Origin: Abelmoschus esculentus
Lineage: Eukaryota > Streptophyta > Magnoliopsida > Malvales > Malvaceae
Assembly: GCA_035048815.1 (NCBI GenBank)
Contig: JAUCBN010000035.1
Span: 3,856,501 to 3,920,500 of the forward strand
Direction: 5' to 3'
DNA: 64,000 bases
This document shows positions 12,420-24,449 of the stretch, in pieces (position 1 is the stretch's first letter; each line of letters opens with the position of its first letter). The translations under genes and the position numbers were made by a program. A model generated the notes under the pieces. The model was given only the letters and a program-made list of their open reading frames with translations. It was not told where the DNA came from and did no database searches.

Positions 12420-13604
12420 ATGATTCTGAATGGATTCACCTTTCCCTGTAGGTCTGTTTCCGTGAGTTCAAGGCTTCCTAAGCCCGTGCCATGTAGCTCT
12501 AGTTTTGCATGCTATCATCATTTGCCTGCCACAGCTCTATTTCGAAACAGAAACAACAGTAGATCTTCAGGGTCTTATTGGGATTTAAAATCCTGGTCAG
12601 CTGGAGGTATACGGCATGGCTTACCCCTTTTTCTTTTAAAGACATCATTTGGTCTGCAATAGGCTAATATCAAACATCATTTGTAGATTGTTTTGAAGTA
12701 GGGCTGAACATTGTTTGGTTAAAATGAAAAAAAGGGGGTCCGAGTTGTCAAATTTTGTTTGGTTTGGTTTGAAATCTGAAAAAGAAATTGTTTTGGTTAA
12801 AAGAAATTTTGTTTCCATGCTTTAATTTACATTGTTAGAAGATCTAAACTCAAACCTTATAAGAATTTCAGTTTGCTTTACTTTCCATTCTGTGGTTATG
12901 GATTGATGAATTTCTCACTTCCCAACAAATGTTCATATTTTTTTGTATAACTGTCCAATCATGTAGATGTGTCTTTCTTTCACCTTTCTGCTGCATCATC
13001 TCCATTGTTGATTGGGAATCAAGGTGGTCTGTCACAAGCTTTACCATCATTTCCAAGGCGCCGGAGATCTAATTTGGTGCCTCGAGCATCAAAGGATGTT
13101 CCATACAGTTTTCGTTTTCCTCCGATGACTAAGAAGCCCAGATGGTGGTGGAGGACTTTAGCCTGCCTCCCCTATTTAATGCCTCTCCATGAGACATGGA
13201 TGTATGCTGAGACAGCATATCATCTACACCCCTTCTTGGAAGACTTTGAGTTTTTGACCTATCCTTTCCTTGGAGCCATTGGAAGTTTGCCGAGCTGGTT
13301 CCTGATGGCATATTTCTTTGTCGCGTATCTGGGGATCGTGAGGAGGAAAGAATGGCCTCACTTTTTCAGATTCCATGTGGTGATGGGCATGTTATTGGAG
13401 ATTGCCTTGCAGGTGATAGGGACCGTGAGCCGGTGGATGCCACTTGCAATCTATTGGGGTAAGTTTGGGATGCACTTTTGGACGGCTGTGGCATTTGCTT
13501 ACCTCTTTACTGTTTTGGAGTGCATACGATGTGCCCTTGCAGGTATGTATGCTGACATTCCATTTGTATGCGATGCTGCATATATCCAAATTCCATATGA
13601 TTAA
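12420..13604 (+). CDS. TIC20-I: TIC20-I, chloroplast inner-envelope translocon subunit
   Basis: Tic20 is a membrane subunit of the inner-envelope preprotein translocon. Exons 12420-12606 and 12967-13604 join in phase (GGA G|AT) to give 274 residues, the length I recall for Arabidopsis TIC20-I. Residues 1 to about 95 are Ser/Arg-rich, typical of a chloroplast transit peptide. The mature part starts near ASKDVPYSFRFPPMTKKPRW and has four hydrophobic segments, including YLMPLHETWMYAETAYHLHP, SLPSWFLMAYFFVAYLGIVR and LLEIALQVIGTVSRWMP. It ends VCDAAYIQIPYD, the conserved C-terminus. The start ATG lies 8 bases after a predicted leader-intron acceptor, and no in-frame alternative competes. Divergent neighbour of the RsmI-like gene. 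Confidence 0.96.
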
Positions 13605-13837
13605 CTGAAAACATATGGCTGAATCTGCTTGGAATTTAAATTATGCTGTGTGAGCTAAGTCATGGAAAACATTTCTACCATATCTGTATGTTTGAAGTGG
13701 AACATTGCCTTGTGGCAGCTTGTGTGATGTGGAATCATCAAGTTATTCAACTTGTGTGTTACATTGCCCTGTGATTCATCCTAGTACTTTGCTAGTTTGC
13801 CACCACTCTGCACCCCCTCCCGTTGCTCCATCTCATG

Positions 13838-14338
13838 AAGGGGTATTCAAAAATATCCAATCCGATCCATCCAGTTCAATTATCCGTTGATCCGATTTAA
13901 TTTTTACTTTTGAATTGGATAACCGATTCGATTTTAATTTTTTTAAATCGGATACGAATAAAAATATTTCAAGTTCAGATTTTAAAAAATATATATATTT
14001 TTGAATATTATGTTTTATTTTTAATAATTTGATGCTTGTTAAATCTGAAAATTAAAACAATTAAAATTTTATATATGCGAATTTTGTATATTTAATTTTT
14101 TGTTGTTTGTTATATTTGAAATTTTAAAATTTATAAATATAACTTTTAAATTTAAAAAAATAATTAAATTAAAATATATTTTCGAATAATGAAAATCTAA
14201 TTCTATTATCCGATTATTTGAAAAAAATAGATATAAAAGAAATAGATTAAATATGGATCATTATATTACTAATCTTAAAATCTGAATATCTAAAATATAG
14301 ATCAGTTTTGATCTAATATCTGACAATAAATACCCTTA
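13838..14338. mobile_element. Degenerate hAT-like non-autonomous element
   Basis: The left end reads AAGGGGTATTCAAAAATATC. The right end, reversed, reads TAAGGGTATTTATTGTCAGA. These resemble the TAGGGGTGTTCAAAA ends of the better preserved element at 19296-20280. The interior is AT-rich without coding capacity. No target duplication could be confirmed, so limits are approximate. It sits about 230 bases after the TIC20 stop codon. Confidence 0.4.
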
Positions 14339-16782
14339 ATTTTAAGCGGTATATTTTCCCCTTTCTTTAAATTAAATTCTTTTAAGGTGGGAAACATATT
14401 TTGGAAGTGTTTGAAATGGAATTCCAACTTAAAAATCCTCTCTCAAATGAATAATTCTATTAGGTCTCTTCTCAATTGAATTAAGTCTTGCTAAGAAAGA
14501 TGTCATCTCCATGGGGGACATGCCATCCCACATCTTTGAGCTAAAGGGTCAACTCTAAGCGATTACATGGCCATTATGCTTAATCTTTGTTAATTACTTT
14601 AATCAATTGTAATTAAGACAAACACACACATGAAGAAGAGATAATAATCTTATGGCAAATTTAGATCAACTAGTTTAACATGATTAACGGTGGGAGGTTT
14701 TGATTTGACAACCCATCAGAGATAATTCTTGAAATTCTATCTTTTTATCTTATACGAATGATTCTCATTATGTATAAATTTTGTTAATTAAAGTATCTTT
14801 ATTTATATCTGTACCACTCATTGTTGTTTCGATTATGTTGAGTGCCGCATGCTAATTAGACGTTAATTTTGTTTTAAAAATTAAATTATTTTTATTTTGA
14901 ATGATAATTAATGTTATAATTATATTTATGTTTTTCATGTCTTTATTACTTAAAGATAAACACAAATACTAGTAGATTTATATACAATTTATTTAATATT
15001 TTATCTGATTATTTCATGTTGCTTTTTTAGAATTTGATATTCTAAAGATGAACTTAAAAATTATACATTAATTATAAATATTAAAAATAAATAAAATTTA
15101 AAAGTATACCCTAATAACAAATATTGCAAAAATAAGTCTTCACGTCGTATATTGAAAAAAAATAAAACTCTAAAACAAATAAAAAATCAATTTTAAAAGT
15201 AAACCCTTAATAATAATTATTAAAAAAATAAATTCCTAATAACAAATATTAAATAAATTAAAATAAAAAATATAACCCTAATATGCATATGATGGGATTT
15301 GAAATCGTGAAGAGTTTGGATGAAATTATGCAGATTGTAGAGGAACTCACAAAGATGTATGGTGAACTTGTGAATGTGTTAACTTTTAGGGTAAATTATG
15401 TGATGAACAAATAAAAATTAGACTAATTTTGCAATTAACCCTACAGATAGTTTATGCGTGTTTGCAAGGCAGTAAAGCAATTTAATACGTAATGGTATCT
15501 TTTACCGACAATTATTATTTTTTATTTAGTTACAGTATTTATTTTAAAATATTTTTTTAATTATTAAAAATTAATCGTTTAATCACTGTGTTGATATTAC
15601 TGATTCTTGAATCTATGATTTTTAAATCATTCATTTAACCGATGAGGTTAAATGATTTGTTGTTATAAACGATTCATTCATTTTAAGAAAATCAAAAGGT
15701 AACACTGATGAGTGCCATGCCGGCAAAGTACTGAAAGTAGGTTCTATTGGTCATGTAGACCATGACTATGATTGTTTATGAGTAGCGACGGATCTTGATA
15801 CTCGATTTTAAAATTAATTAGTAAATTTTTTGAAAAGAATTTTTTATAATAAGTTTTGTCGTTGTATTTTTCATTATATAAATATATTATAATAAGATTT
15901 TTTTTTCAAATTTTAATGAAAATTGAAATTTTTGAATATTTAAGGAAATTTTATGGGTTCTTCTAAAATTAAGAAACAAATGATAACCAATTTTTTTAAT
16001 TTTAGAGGGTCAAATAATATTTTTAAATTTTTAAAGGATCAAAATAACAATTTTTCGAAATTGTGTGAGATGATGACCTCCACATGCCCTCACATAGTTC
16101 CACCTCTGTTTCTTAGAGATATAATTTAGAATTTTTCCATTCATTAAGATTATTTTGACAAGAATATTCGAATGGTTATAATATCCAAAAGAACACTAAT
16201 ATTTATGCATTCAATCGATTTAAATATCAATAATGAAAACTAAATTAGAAATAAAATAATTAAATGTGTGAATATAGAGAATTAAATGTTATATTATTTA
16301 AATTTTATAATTTTCACATCACTCAATTAACAATAATTAGTGACTCAGTTACAATTTTATTATAAAAAACTAAAATTTAATGCTCATCTATAATATTTTA
16401 AAATTCGATATTATTTTATATTTTTAAAGATAAGTTAAAAATTATCCGTATATTTTATCTAATTTTTAAATATAAAAATCTATTAATATATAACTTTATT
16501 TATAATTAAGTTATCAAAATATAATGTTAATCATAATTAGTTTAATAAGATGGATTTGTTGAACAAGCAACAATCATGCCTCTTATTTTGGCATTAGCAA
16601 TTATTTGCCATTTTTTTTTTTCACAAGACAAAGAAATATGCTTTCTAAGAACAAAAGGATATTTCGAGGCAGAGGAAGACATGTTTTATATCTGAAACCC
16701 AATGTTTTTTTAGATATCCACAGCATACCAAGTCTGATAATAACACCAGAAAGAAACTAGAAAACAACCAACACCACGAATT
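14339..16782. other. AT-rich intergenic stretch
   Basis: No gene is visible. The stretch 14340-14700 is slightly less AT-rich but has no open frame. The last about 150 bases, up to 16782, are likely the bZIP 3' untranslated region on the minus strand. Confidence 0.45.
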
Positions 16783-17241
16783 TCAGTATCCAAACATCAT
16801 ATCTGCCATGGCCATGATGGGTTGGTTAAGATGAGGGAGATTCAAGCTTTCATCACTTGTTTCAAAGCACTCGGTTTCATAATCATACATCTGGCCACCA
16901 TTGTGGAGATAATGGAGGATCTCATTGAGAGACTCGAGTCTGTGACTCAGTTCCATGGTCTGTGCCCTTAGGACCGAGTTCTCAGCCTCCATGGTCAAAT
17001 AATGTTGGGTGGTGAAGGTGATGTTGGTGAGGATCTGGTTATTCCCCTTGGCTAAATCTGTCACTTGGGACATTAAATCATCTAAGCGCTTCTGTTTCCT
17101 CATCCTGGATCTCCTGGCTGAATCACGGTTGGATTCCATTCTCTTTCTTTTTCTCTGATCCAGAAACTGATGCAAGTCTTCTTCGGATCCTGATGGTACC
17201 ATGGAAACTGAGGAATGGGAGTTTCCACTAGACGAAGCCAT
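16783..17241 (-). CDS. Group S1 bZIP transcription factor (bZIP11/bZIP2/bZIP44-like)
   Basis: This is a single-exon gene of 152 residues, as usual for group S1. Residues 1-25 are Ser-rich and acidic. The basic region holds KRKRMESNRDSARRSRMRKQ (about residues 31-50), with the invariant N-x7-R at Asn38 and Arg46. A leucine zipper follows, with regularly spaced hydrophobic residues to about residue 110 (LDDLMSQVTDLAKGN through LESLNEILHYL). S1 factors bind ACGT-core boxes, heterodimerise with group C bZIPs and control amino-acid and sugar metabolism in low-energy signalling. The leader carries the sucrose-control peptide ORF at 17396-17482, which confirms the S1 assignment and implies translational repression by sucrose. 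Which S1 paralogue it is cannot be decided here. Confidence 0.95.
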   Translation of the reverse strand: MASSSGNSHSSVSMVPSGSEEDLHQFLDQRKRKRMESNRDSARRSRMRKQKRLDDLMSQVTDLAKGNNQILTNITFTTQHYLTMEAENSVLRAQTMELSHRLESLNEILHYLHNGGQMYDYETECFETSDESLNLPHLNQPIMAMADMMFGY

Positions 17242-17395
17242 AGTTTTATATGTTTAATTACACCAAAAACACAGCTGAAAACTTGAAAAAAGAAGAGGAG
17301 GAAGAAGAAAATACAGCAATTGCAGAGTAATTTGCTTTATTATATATAATACGAGTAGTATTATATGTAATTAGTGAGTGATAGTGAGAGATAAT

Positions 17396-17482
17396 TTATG
17401 AGAAAACATAGAACCAGTATAGGAAAACCACCGAGAAAGATTGCAGGAGATGTGTCCTGCGTCTAAGGGATGAATTTATCAT
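17396..17482 (-). promoter_or_regulatory. Sucrose-control upstream ORF (SC-peptide) of the bZIP gene
   Basis: The ATG is at 17482-17480 and the TAA at 17398-17396. It encodes 28 residues, with a centre LRRRTHLL and an end QSFSVVFLYWFYVFS, the conserved C-terminus of the sucrose-control peptide. In Arabidopsis bZIP11 this nascent peptide stalls ribosomes when sucrose is high and represses the main ORF. The frame is blocked by an upstream TGA, so this copy starts at the internal methionine (MINSS) rather than at the longer start I recall for Arabidopsis. The stop lies 154 bases before the main ATG. Confidence 0.95.
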
Positions 17483-17607
17483 AAACACCAAATCTAAGAA
17501 GAAAAACAGTGATGAACCAGCACAGACAGAGCTTCAGCTCCACAGAGGTAGAAGAAGAAGAAGATTGGACAATGGAAGAGGGTATTTTTTAGAGAAATGA
17601 GAAGGAA

Positions 17608-17614
17608 TTTATAC
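17608..17614 (-). promoter_or_regulatory. Probable TATA box of the bZIP gene
   Basis: TATAAAT on the minus strand lies about 125 bases upstream of the upstream-ORF start. It would give a leader of about 330 bases that includes the sucrose-control ORF. Inferred from position only. Confidence 0.45.
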
Positions 17615-17649
17615 AAGGAAAACTGGAGAAAATAAATTATTAAATTATT

Positions 17650-19295
17650 ACTACCTATTTCAGGTTTTTGATTTTTTAAATATAAATATATCTTTGGGAT
17701 GGCGGTGTTATTTCAAGGCTATTCAAGGGGTAATAGAGTCATTGAATTAACGTATACTACTTGGGGTATCAAATTATAACTTTAGATGGAGAGCGTCTAA
17801 AAAATAATTACTATAATTTTCTAAAAGATAGGCCGTCTCTTGTATAAAAATTCTTTAACAAAATAAAACTAATGTAAATTTATTTTTTTAAGGATCGTTA
17901 TTTTTTATATAATTAATTATTAATATTAAAATTTTTTAAATATAAATATATCTTACACATCTATATTTTTATTTCTATGAATTAATCATTTAATTTTATA
18001 TTACATTTTGTAATAACATCATATATTATATATGTATTTTCACCATTGTAGATTTTAATTCAAAATTTTTGGATTCAATTATTATTATTTTATATATAAG
18101 TTTTTTTTTTGTGTAACTATTATCCTTAATATTTTATGTTTGAGTGTGTTATATTTATTTCCTTTTCATAATTTTTATTAATTAAATCCGGAAAATTTGT
18201 TAGAAAATCTAACTTTCCTTCTAAGCATATAATCTACCTAGAAAGAACTTCTTCCCTTACCTGAAAATTATGTGGAAGTTTTCATTTTCACGATAATTGA
18301 CACGTGATCTTTGATGGTCGTTTATAAAAAATATTCATATAATATCGACTAACAAATAATAATATTATTTAATTTAAAATAAATATTAAAATAATATAAA
18401 ATCATAATTATAAAATTCAACCTCAAACATAACTAATATAAACATATAAAGTATTCAAATTTAATATTGATTTAAACTAAAATGATTTAAATGTTTTAAA
18501 AATCAAATTAAATCAATCCTAATCGAACCTATTCGAAACCGTCCTTCGTTAATATATTTAGATGATGATGGATGATATATCTGTTTGAAAAAAATTATCG
18601 TGTGAACATATACTTTAACATATATCGTGTGAAAAAATAACTTAAATATTATTAGTCTAATATTTTAAATTTTTTGACAAATTTCAAAACTTATATTTTT
18701 AATTGTACCCTAAATTTGATGTACCCCAAACTCATTCAAAATAAAATAAGTTGCACTAAATAGGTACCCATAAAAGGGATGGTTTGGGATTCAAGAAAGA
18801 GGTTTTGGTCGGTCTTTAAAAGGCTCTTTCGGTTTATTTGTAACAAAAATGCTGGGTCGGGGTAGGGTTGCTTTAGAAAGCTGATTTGTTTGTAGGGGAT
18901 TATTCATAAATTCTGAGAATTGACTTTTACAGAAACCCAAGTTGCTAAGGACATGGATCCAAAAAAAAAAAACATGTACTAGTGAAAAAAAAAATATTGA
19001 TAATGTGAAACAAGTTAAAAGAAAAAGAAGAAAGAAAGACATCCTTCATGCTTTAGTCTCCATGTGCTAGGGGATTCTTCAACTTACAGATTAGCGAGTC
19101 AAATATGGACTTAGTGGCATAAGATCCATGTGCTGGGGGATAACGTGTTTCATGTAAAACTGAAAGTAATAAAAATCTCCCGCTACTTAATCATGTTTTT
19201 TTTTTTTTATTTATGTCTTAAAGTATTTTAAAATTAAATTTTAATCCTTAAATCTAGATCCTAAAAATACATTCTAAAACAGATATTATTGTTAT
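17650..19295. other. AT-rich intergenic stretch
   Basis: No gene is visible. A minus-strand open frame at 18791-19042 is low-complexity (Phe/Leu-rich from A/G-rich DNA) and is not credible. From about 19170 a copy of the dispersed telomere-word repeat begins; it is interrupted by the hAT element at 19296. Confidence 0.45.
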
Positions 19296-20280
19296 TAGGG
19301 GTGTTTAAAAATATCCGACCCGACTACCCGAACACAAAAAATCGGGTATTTTTTTTAGAATTTTGTTGTTGTTTTGGGTCGGGTACCTGACCCGTCATTT
19401 TCCGGGTCGGACTCGGATCACAAATTTATAAAAATTCGGGTACCCGATTATTTTAAGGTACCTAGTTCCTAATTTTTTATTTTATATATGATTATTATCT
19501 AAATAAAATACGTTTATATTTATTATATTATCAAATCAAATAACATAATTTTTAAATTTTAATCCTTAAATATTTTTTTTATTTTAAATCGTTATATTTT
19601 TAATAGAATAAATTTTTTTCGTAAGGTAAATATTTTCGGACAAGAGTTATGGAATCAACTGACAGAACTCAACAATGCTCGTTTGCAGTGTGAAAAAAAA
19701 CAGAAAGATCCTTTTGTTCACTCAATAAATAGCCTTACACTGCAACTATGGGCACAACCCGCATAAGTGGAGTCACCCTTAGGTTTCAAAGCACACATCA
19801 TGGGAGGAACAACCAGTACTAAGCATTCTGATGTGTTTTGTTGGTTACAAGCCTGTTTTCTTGAGGGATATCTAGGGATTAAGATATGCACTATTTTATA
19901 TGTGCATTAATCGATATAAAAATTAATTTCAGATTTTTAATATTTAAATTATTAATTTTTATATAAAAATAAATTAAACTAATTAAAAATATTAAAAAAA
20001 CTTTATTTATATCTTATGTTTTGTTTTCGATTAAATTATGTAATTTGGGTATGAAAATTGATGTTTAGATTATGTAACTAGGTTTTAAATTTTTATATTT
20101 CAATGTTGGATTATTTAATTCAAACTTTTAATTTTATGTATATTTTTTAAAGATTAAATTTAAGATTTATAAAAAATAAAAATAAAAATCCGGGTATTCA
20201 AAATACCGGGTCGGGACACGGGCCAAATATTTTACTACCCGAAGGTCCGAGTACCGGATATCCGGTTTTGAACACCCCTA
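19296..20280. mobile_element. Non-autonomous hAT-like element, 985 bp
   Basis: The ends are TAGGGGTGTTTAAAAATATC and, reversed, TAGGGGTGTTCAAAACCGGA, perfect over the first 10 bases. Sub-terminal parts on both sides hold GGGTCGGGTAC/GTACCGGG-type words. Flanks attgttat (19288-19295) and actgtaat (20281-20288) agree at 6 of 8 positions, as expected for an aged 8-bp hAT target duplication. No transposase is visible. It has inserted into an older repeat whose halves lie on both sides. Confidence 0.75.
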
Positions 20281-20295
20281 ACTGTAATCACTATT

Positions 20296-20954
20296 AGCTA
20301 ATTTAAAAATATATATTCTACCTTTAATTCCCTAAAGCCTAACTATAACCTCTAACTTCAAACCTTAAATTTACTATTTTAAAGTAAAGTACTAAAGGAG
20401 GCATAACAAAGAGAAACAATTTAAACTCAACTATAAGGACGAAACTAAGATTTAAAGTTGGGAGGAGCAAAAACACTATTCAATTAATATTTAAATTAAA
20501 AAAATTAAAAATATAATTACACCAAAAAATGAGAGGGACAACAGCCCTACCCATATCCTACACAGCTCCATCCCTGTTACTTTATATTAATATTAATGTG
20601 ATTTTACTTTATTTTTTGGATAAATTACATGGATAGTCATCATATTATGGGGTTGATATCGATCTGACCATAATGCTTTAAAATGAATCAAATACACCGG
20701 TAGACTATTAATTTGGTATTAAAATAGCCATCTACCGTTAAGGAAGTAACGGACTGATGACGTGGTAGTTAAATATAAAATAAAATAATTACACATTTAG
20801 TCCCTATTATTCATATATTTTTATAATTTAGTCATAATTTTAATATATATTAGATTTATTAAACGTGTCAACACCTAATTAAAAGAAGAAAGTAAAATTA
20901 ACCAACATTACTACTGGGAAGAGTTAAACACATGACCCTTGGAACCTATGTCCA
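20296..20954. other. Repeat-derived intergenic DNA, possible Mutator-like left terminus
   Basis: Bases 20290-20440 are the second half of the telomere-word repeat split by the hAT element. From about 20620 (GATAAATTACATGGATAGTC) the sequence resembles a terminal segment often seen in long-TIR elements of plant genomes. It leads directly into the palindrome at 20955. Assignment is tentative. Confidence 0.35.
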
Positions 20955-21690
20955 ACAACCCACCCACTAAACCAAGATAATTTTAGTGATATAAAACCCT
21001 TCAACATTTTTATATTACTATAGTTTTCTGTATTTATTTTCACAAAATTATAAATTTAATTCTTTAATTTAATTAAAATATTAATTAAATTATTTTATAT
21101 ATAATAAGTTAAAATATTTAAATTATAATAAAATTTTATTTAACAAACCCTAAAGTCTTTTAAAATACTAAACCCTAACTCCTAATTTTATTTAAATATA
21201 ATTTAAAATTTTAAATGACTTTAGGACTTAGGTTTTAGGACTTGTTAAAATTTTAAATTATATTTAAAGATTTATTTAAAATATCAAACTCTAAATCCTA
21301 AACTATAAATTCAAACACTAAATCCTAAATATAATTGTAAGGTTTAGGGTTTAATGTTTGGTTTAGAATTTAGGGTACCCAAACACTAAACCCTAAATAT
21401 AACTTTAAGGTTTAGGGTTTAGGATTTGGGTTTAGTACTTAAGGTTTGGATTTGGGCTTCAGTATTTTAAATAAAATTTTAAATGATTTTAGGGTTTAGA
21501 TTTTAGGGTTTATTAAATAAAATTTTATTATAATTTAAACATTTTTATTTATTATATATAAAATAATTTAATTAATATTTTAATTAAATTTATGATTTTG
21601 TGGAAATAAATACAGAAAACTGTAGCAATATATAAATTTTGAAGAATTTTATATTACTAAAATTACCTTGGTTCAGTTGGTGGGTATCGA
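20955..21690. repeat. Long palindrome (about 230-bp arms) with telomere-like core
   Basis: The left arm, about 20955-21210, is the inverted copy of the right arm, about 21450-21690. Matching landmarks include ACCAAGATAATTTTAGT against the reverse complement of ACTAAAATTACCTTGGT, and AGTTTTCTGTATTTATTT against AAATAAATACAGAAAACT. The core is a smaller inverted array of AAACCCTAA and TTTAGGGTTT words. This resembles an inverted-repeat DNA transposon (Mutator-like or foldback). No coding capacity. Confidence 0.7.
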
Positions 21691-22766
21691 ACCTTTTTGG
21701 CTTTTTGGCTTGTTGTTCAGGGGTATCGAACCTTGTTTCAGTACCGAGGGAGTCCAGAAACTTTTTGTATCGATACTTGTATCGAAACTTGTTCTCTCTT
21801 TTTGTTGACTTTTGAAGTTGGTCAACAGTATCGATACCTATGCGTCCGATACCCTCTTTGGGTGGGTATCGATGCAGGGTGTTATAATAGATCCTAGGTG
21901 GATCGTTTATGTGGTTTGAGTCCTTGAATGTTGGAAATCCGAATATCCATAAGTGTTGCAACACGTTGAAGGCCATTCGATGTAACATGTCGGGTGATGA
22001 TTGAAGACTTTTATTCCGAGTGTTGAACGACCTCACTCGAAGATGTTCGATATAACATTCCGAGCATGGGGTTGGTTGGGCGGCCTTCATCCTTTTCTAA
22101 ACGTTGGGCGGCCTCGTTCGATGATGTCCGATGTAACATTCCGGGCATAGAATTTGAGGGCAGCCTCAATCCTGAGTGTAGGATCCCGATGCTGTGTGGA
22201 CGCGAGCCTCACTCTTGTGTGTTAACTTGTGTGATTGTATATGCTGTGTGCGATAGTATACATCCATTTATGCCATGTGTTAGGCAAGCATGCTAGACCA
22301 TCATACCTTGCATGTGATTTATATGTCATGCTTTACTGCTTTGATATGCATGGTGTTGGCCGAGTTTGACGTATCCACTGAGCTTATGTGACTCAGCGTT
22401 CGAAATCTGTTTTCGTGCGTAGGTTAGGTGAATGGGTCCCGTGGAGCACCATCAAAGTTTGGACTTTCAGCATCGACCGTGTTGTCAGAGTACAGTTATT
22501 ATATGTAGTGGGCATAGTACTATGTTGAAACCTATTTGTAATTTGTAACTTAGTTATTTTTAATTGGGTCGAATGTTTTTAATAGTCTGTAATAATTTTG
22601 GAGTTTCGAATTACTTTAAATTATTTTGAGTTGTTTTAATTTAAGTAGACTTTATGGAAACTGGTTTTGGACTCTACGTGATTTTATTATTGGACTTTTA
22701 AAGAAAATTTTCGAGATACGGGTTTTGGGTCGGAGGCCCAATGTGACATCCGGGTTGGGTGTTATA
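21691..22766 (-). mobile_element. Fragment resembling a Ty3/gypsy LTR, reverse orientation
   Basis: Read on the minus strand, the right edge begins TATAACACCCAACCCGGATG, like the TGTAACACCC start of many plant Ty3/gypsy LTRs. Inside, GTATCGATACC-type words recur (21690-21870) and GC content is higher than in the surroundings. No protein-coding part, primer site or target duplication was found. The class is inferred from the end sequence only. Confidence 0.4.
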
Positions 22767-22767
22767 T

Positions 22768-24260
22768 ACAGAGACATTTATCAACATTAACAAGTAGAAA
22801 TATGATCAAATTGTTAAGATAAAACGAAGTAAATTATTAATATGTTAAACACAATTCTTGTAAACGAAATTGAAATAACATATATATTAGAAATGCAAAG
22901 ATCACAGAAAACAAAATAAAAAAATATGATTCTGAAACTTTAACCGAGGCATGTGCTATCACAGTGTCCTTAAAACAGATTCATCCTCTCCCGGTGCTGG
23001 AGTTACTATGGAACATCTGTCTCCCAGGATACAACAGTAGAATACAATAAAGAGAGCAACACTACCTTACTGCAACGACGAACTTTTACAGAAACAGAAC
23101 ACTATTTAGTTAGAGGATGTTTGTGTTTTTCAGTGTTTTAAGATAGGAGTAAGAGGGTTCCTTTTATAATGTTCAGGCAGGGGACATGTTTAATTACAGA
23201 ATTAATCTGTAATTAACAATTCCTGAAGAGTTACAACTCCCTGAATTCAAAATGGTATTTAACAGAGAATTAATCCAAATAAATTGGAGGTTACAACCAG
23301 CTGAAGGGTCTGCAACTCCATAAAAGATGGTTTAATTCTATAATATATGTTAAAAAAAATAAAGTCAGAAAAGTAGAAAAAAAAAATTTGTTATTTTAGA
23401 ACCCAACGGCCCCAAGGCCCATCTTTTAACTTTTATAAGAGTCAACCAATACTAGTCCAAAATGTCTAATCATAGGCTAGGCACACCCAAGCTTATTTCC
23501 AATAATAACATGAAGAGCTTTTATATATAAAGCTTTCCAAATCTATATTCCCAACAAATGTGGGATATTCTACTTTTCATCTTATTTTTTTTTCAACATC
23601 ATGGGTGTCACATTGAGCAACAATTTCTCATTCACCCATTGAACATTTTGAGCTTGTAAATATATAATTCCATCTACTTTTATAGTAGATTAATCATCCA
23701 CTTAGTCTTAATTAATTTGACTAATGAAACCCACATAAATTTAATCTCCAAAATGTTCATTACCGTACTATTTTTCCAACACAAATAAAAAGATTTCAGT
23801 TCCAAAATAGACAGAAAAAGGGGTTAAAGCATGAAAGACCGAAAATTCACATCTAAACAAAAAAAGTCAGTGACGTAGAGTCTTTACAATACCAAGAAAC
23901 TAAAACTAGTACCTTCAGATACCGTAAAACTGGCAAATTGAATCAGAATACAAGTAAAAGGAGGAAATAATGACTACCCAAAAAATGATATAAACTCAGC
24001 AACCGATTCATGTCACGAAAAAACAGATGAGAATCCCATATCACGAAAAATACAGGTGAAGAAATGCAGAAGGCCAAGATAAAAGAAACAAGCAAGAATA
24101 CAAAAAGAAACCAAACACAGGTGAAGAAATACAGAAAAACAATATAAAAAGAAACAAAGAAACAAGTAAGAATACAAAAAGAAAGAAACCAAACACAGGT
24201 AAAGAAATGCAGAAGACCAAGATAAAAGAAACAAAAAATAGTACAAAAAGATTACTCTTT
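22768..24260. repeat. Repeat block A, related to 25809-26300 and 26829-27420
   Basis: Block A starts CAGAGACATTTATCAACATT and is split by the solo LTR at 22812-23781. It continues with TTCCAAAATAGACAGAAAAA and CAATACCAAGAAACTAAAAC, then copies of the GAAGAAATGCAGAAG minisatellite. Two related blocks lie further right, so the region grew by local duplication. Confidence 0.75.
22812..23781. mobile_element. Solo LTR, 970 bp, with 5-bp target duplication
   Basis: It begins TGTTAAGATAAAAC and ends TTTTTCCAACA, the TG...CA ends of an LTR. It is flanked by CAAAT at 22807-22811 and 23782-23786. The paralogous block at about 25890-25960 is continuous across this point (AGAAATATGAACAAATAAAAA), giving an empty-site control. 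No internal retrotransposon domain is present, so it is a solo LTR left by recombination. Length and ends suit a Ty1/copia family; that class is inference. Confidence 0.88.
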
Positions 24261-24449
24261 CATCTTATTTTATCTGGCAAAAACTTGAATTCAGATCAAG
24301 AAAAACCAGATGAGAATTCTATAATTGAAAAAATGAAAGAAAAGACTTCTAATTTCCAAGACATTTAATCTTGCTTCAATAAAAAAAAAAAATTCCTAAT
24401 AAGTTTGTCATCTTAATGAGAAGCATGAAAGATAAGAGACAGATTGCAA

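Noticed and set aside
21590..22296. Open frames across the gypsy-like LTR region
   Set aside because: Protein text is unlike gag or pol, and the DNA carries GTATCGATACC repeats and LTR-like ends, so coding is unlikely.
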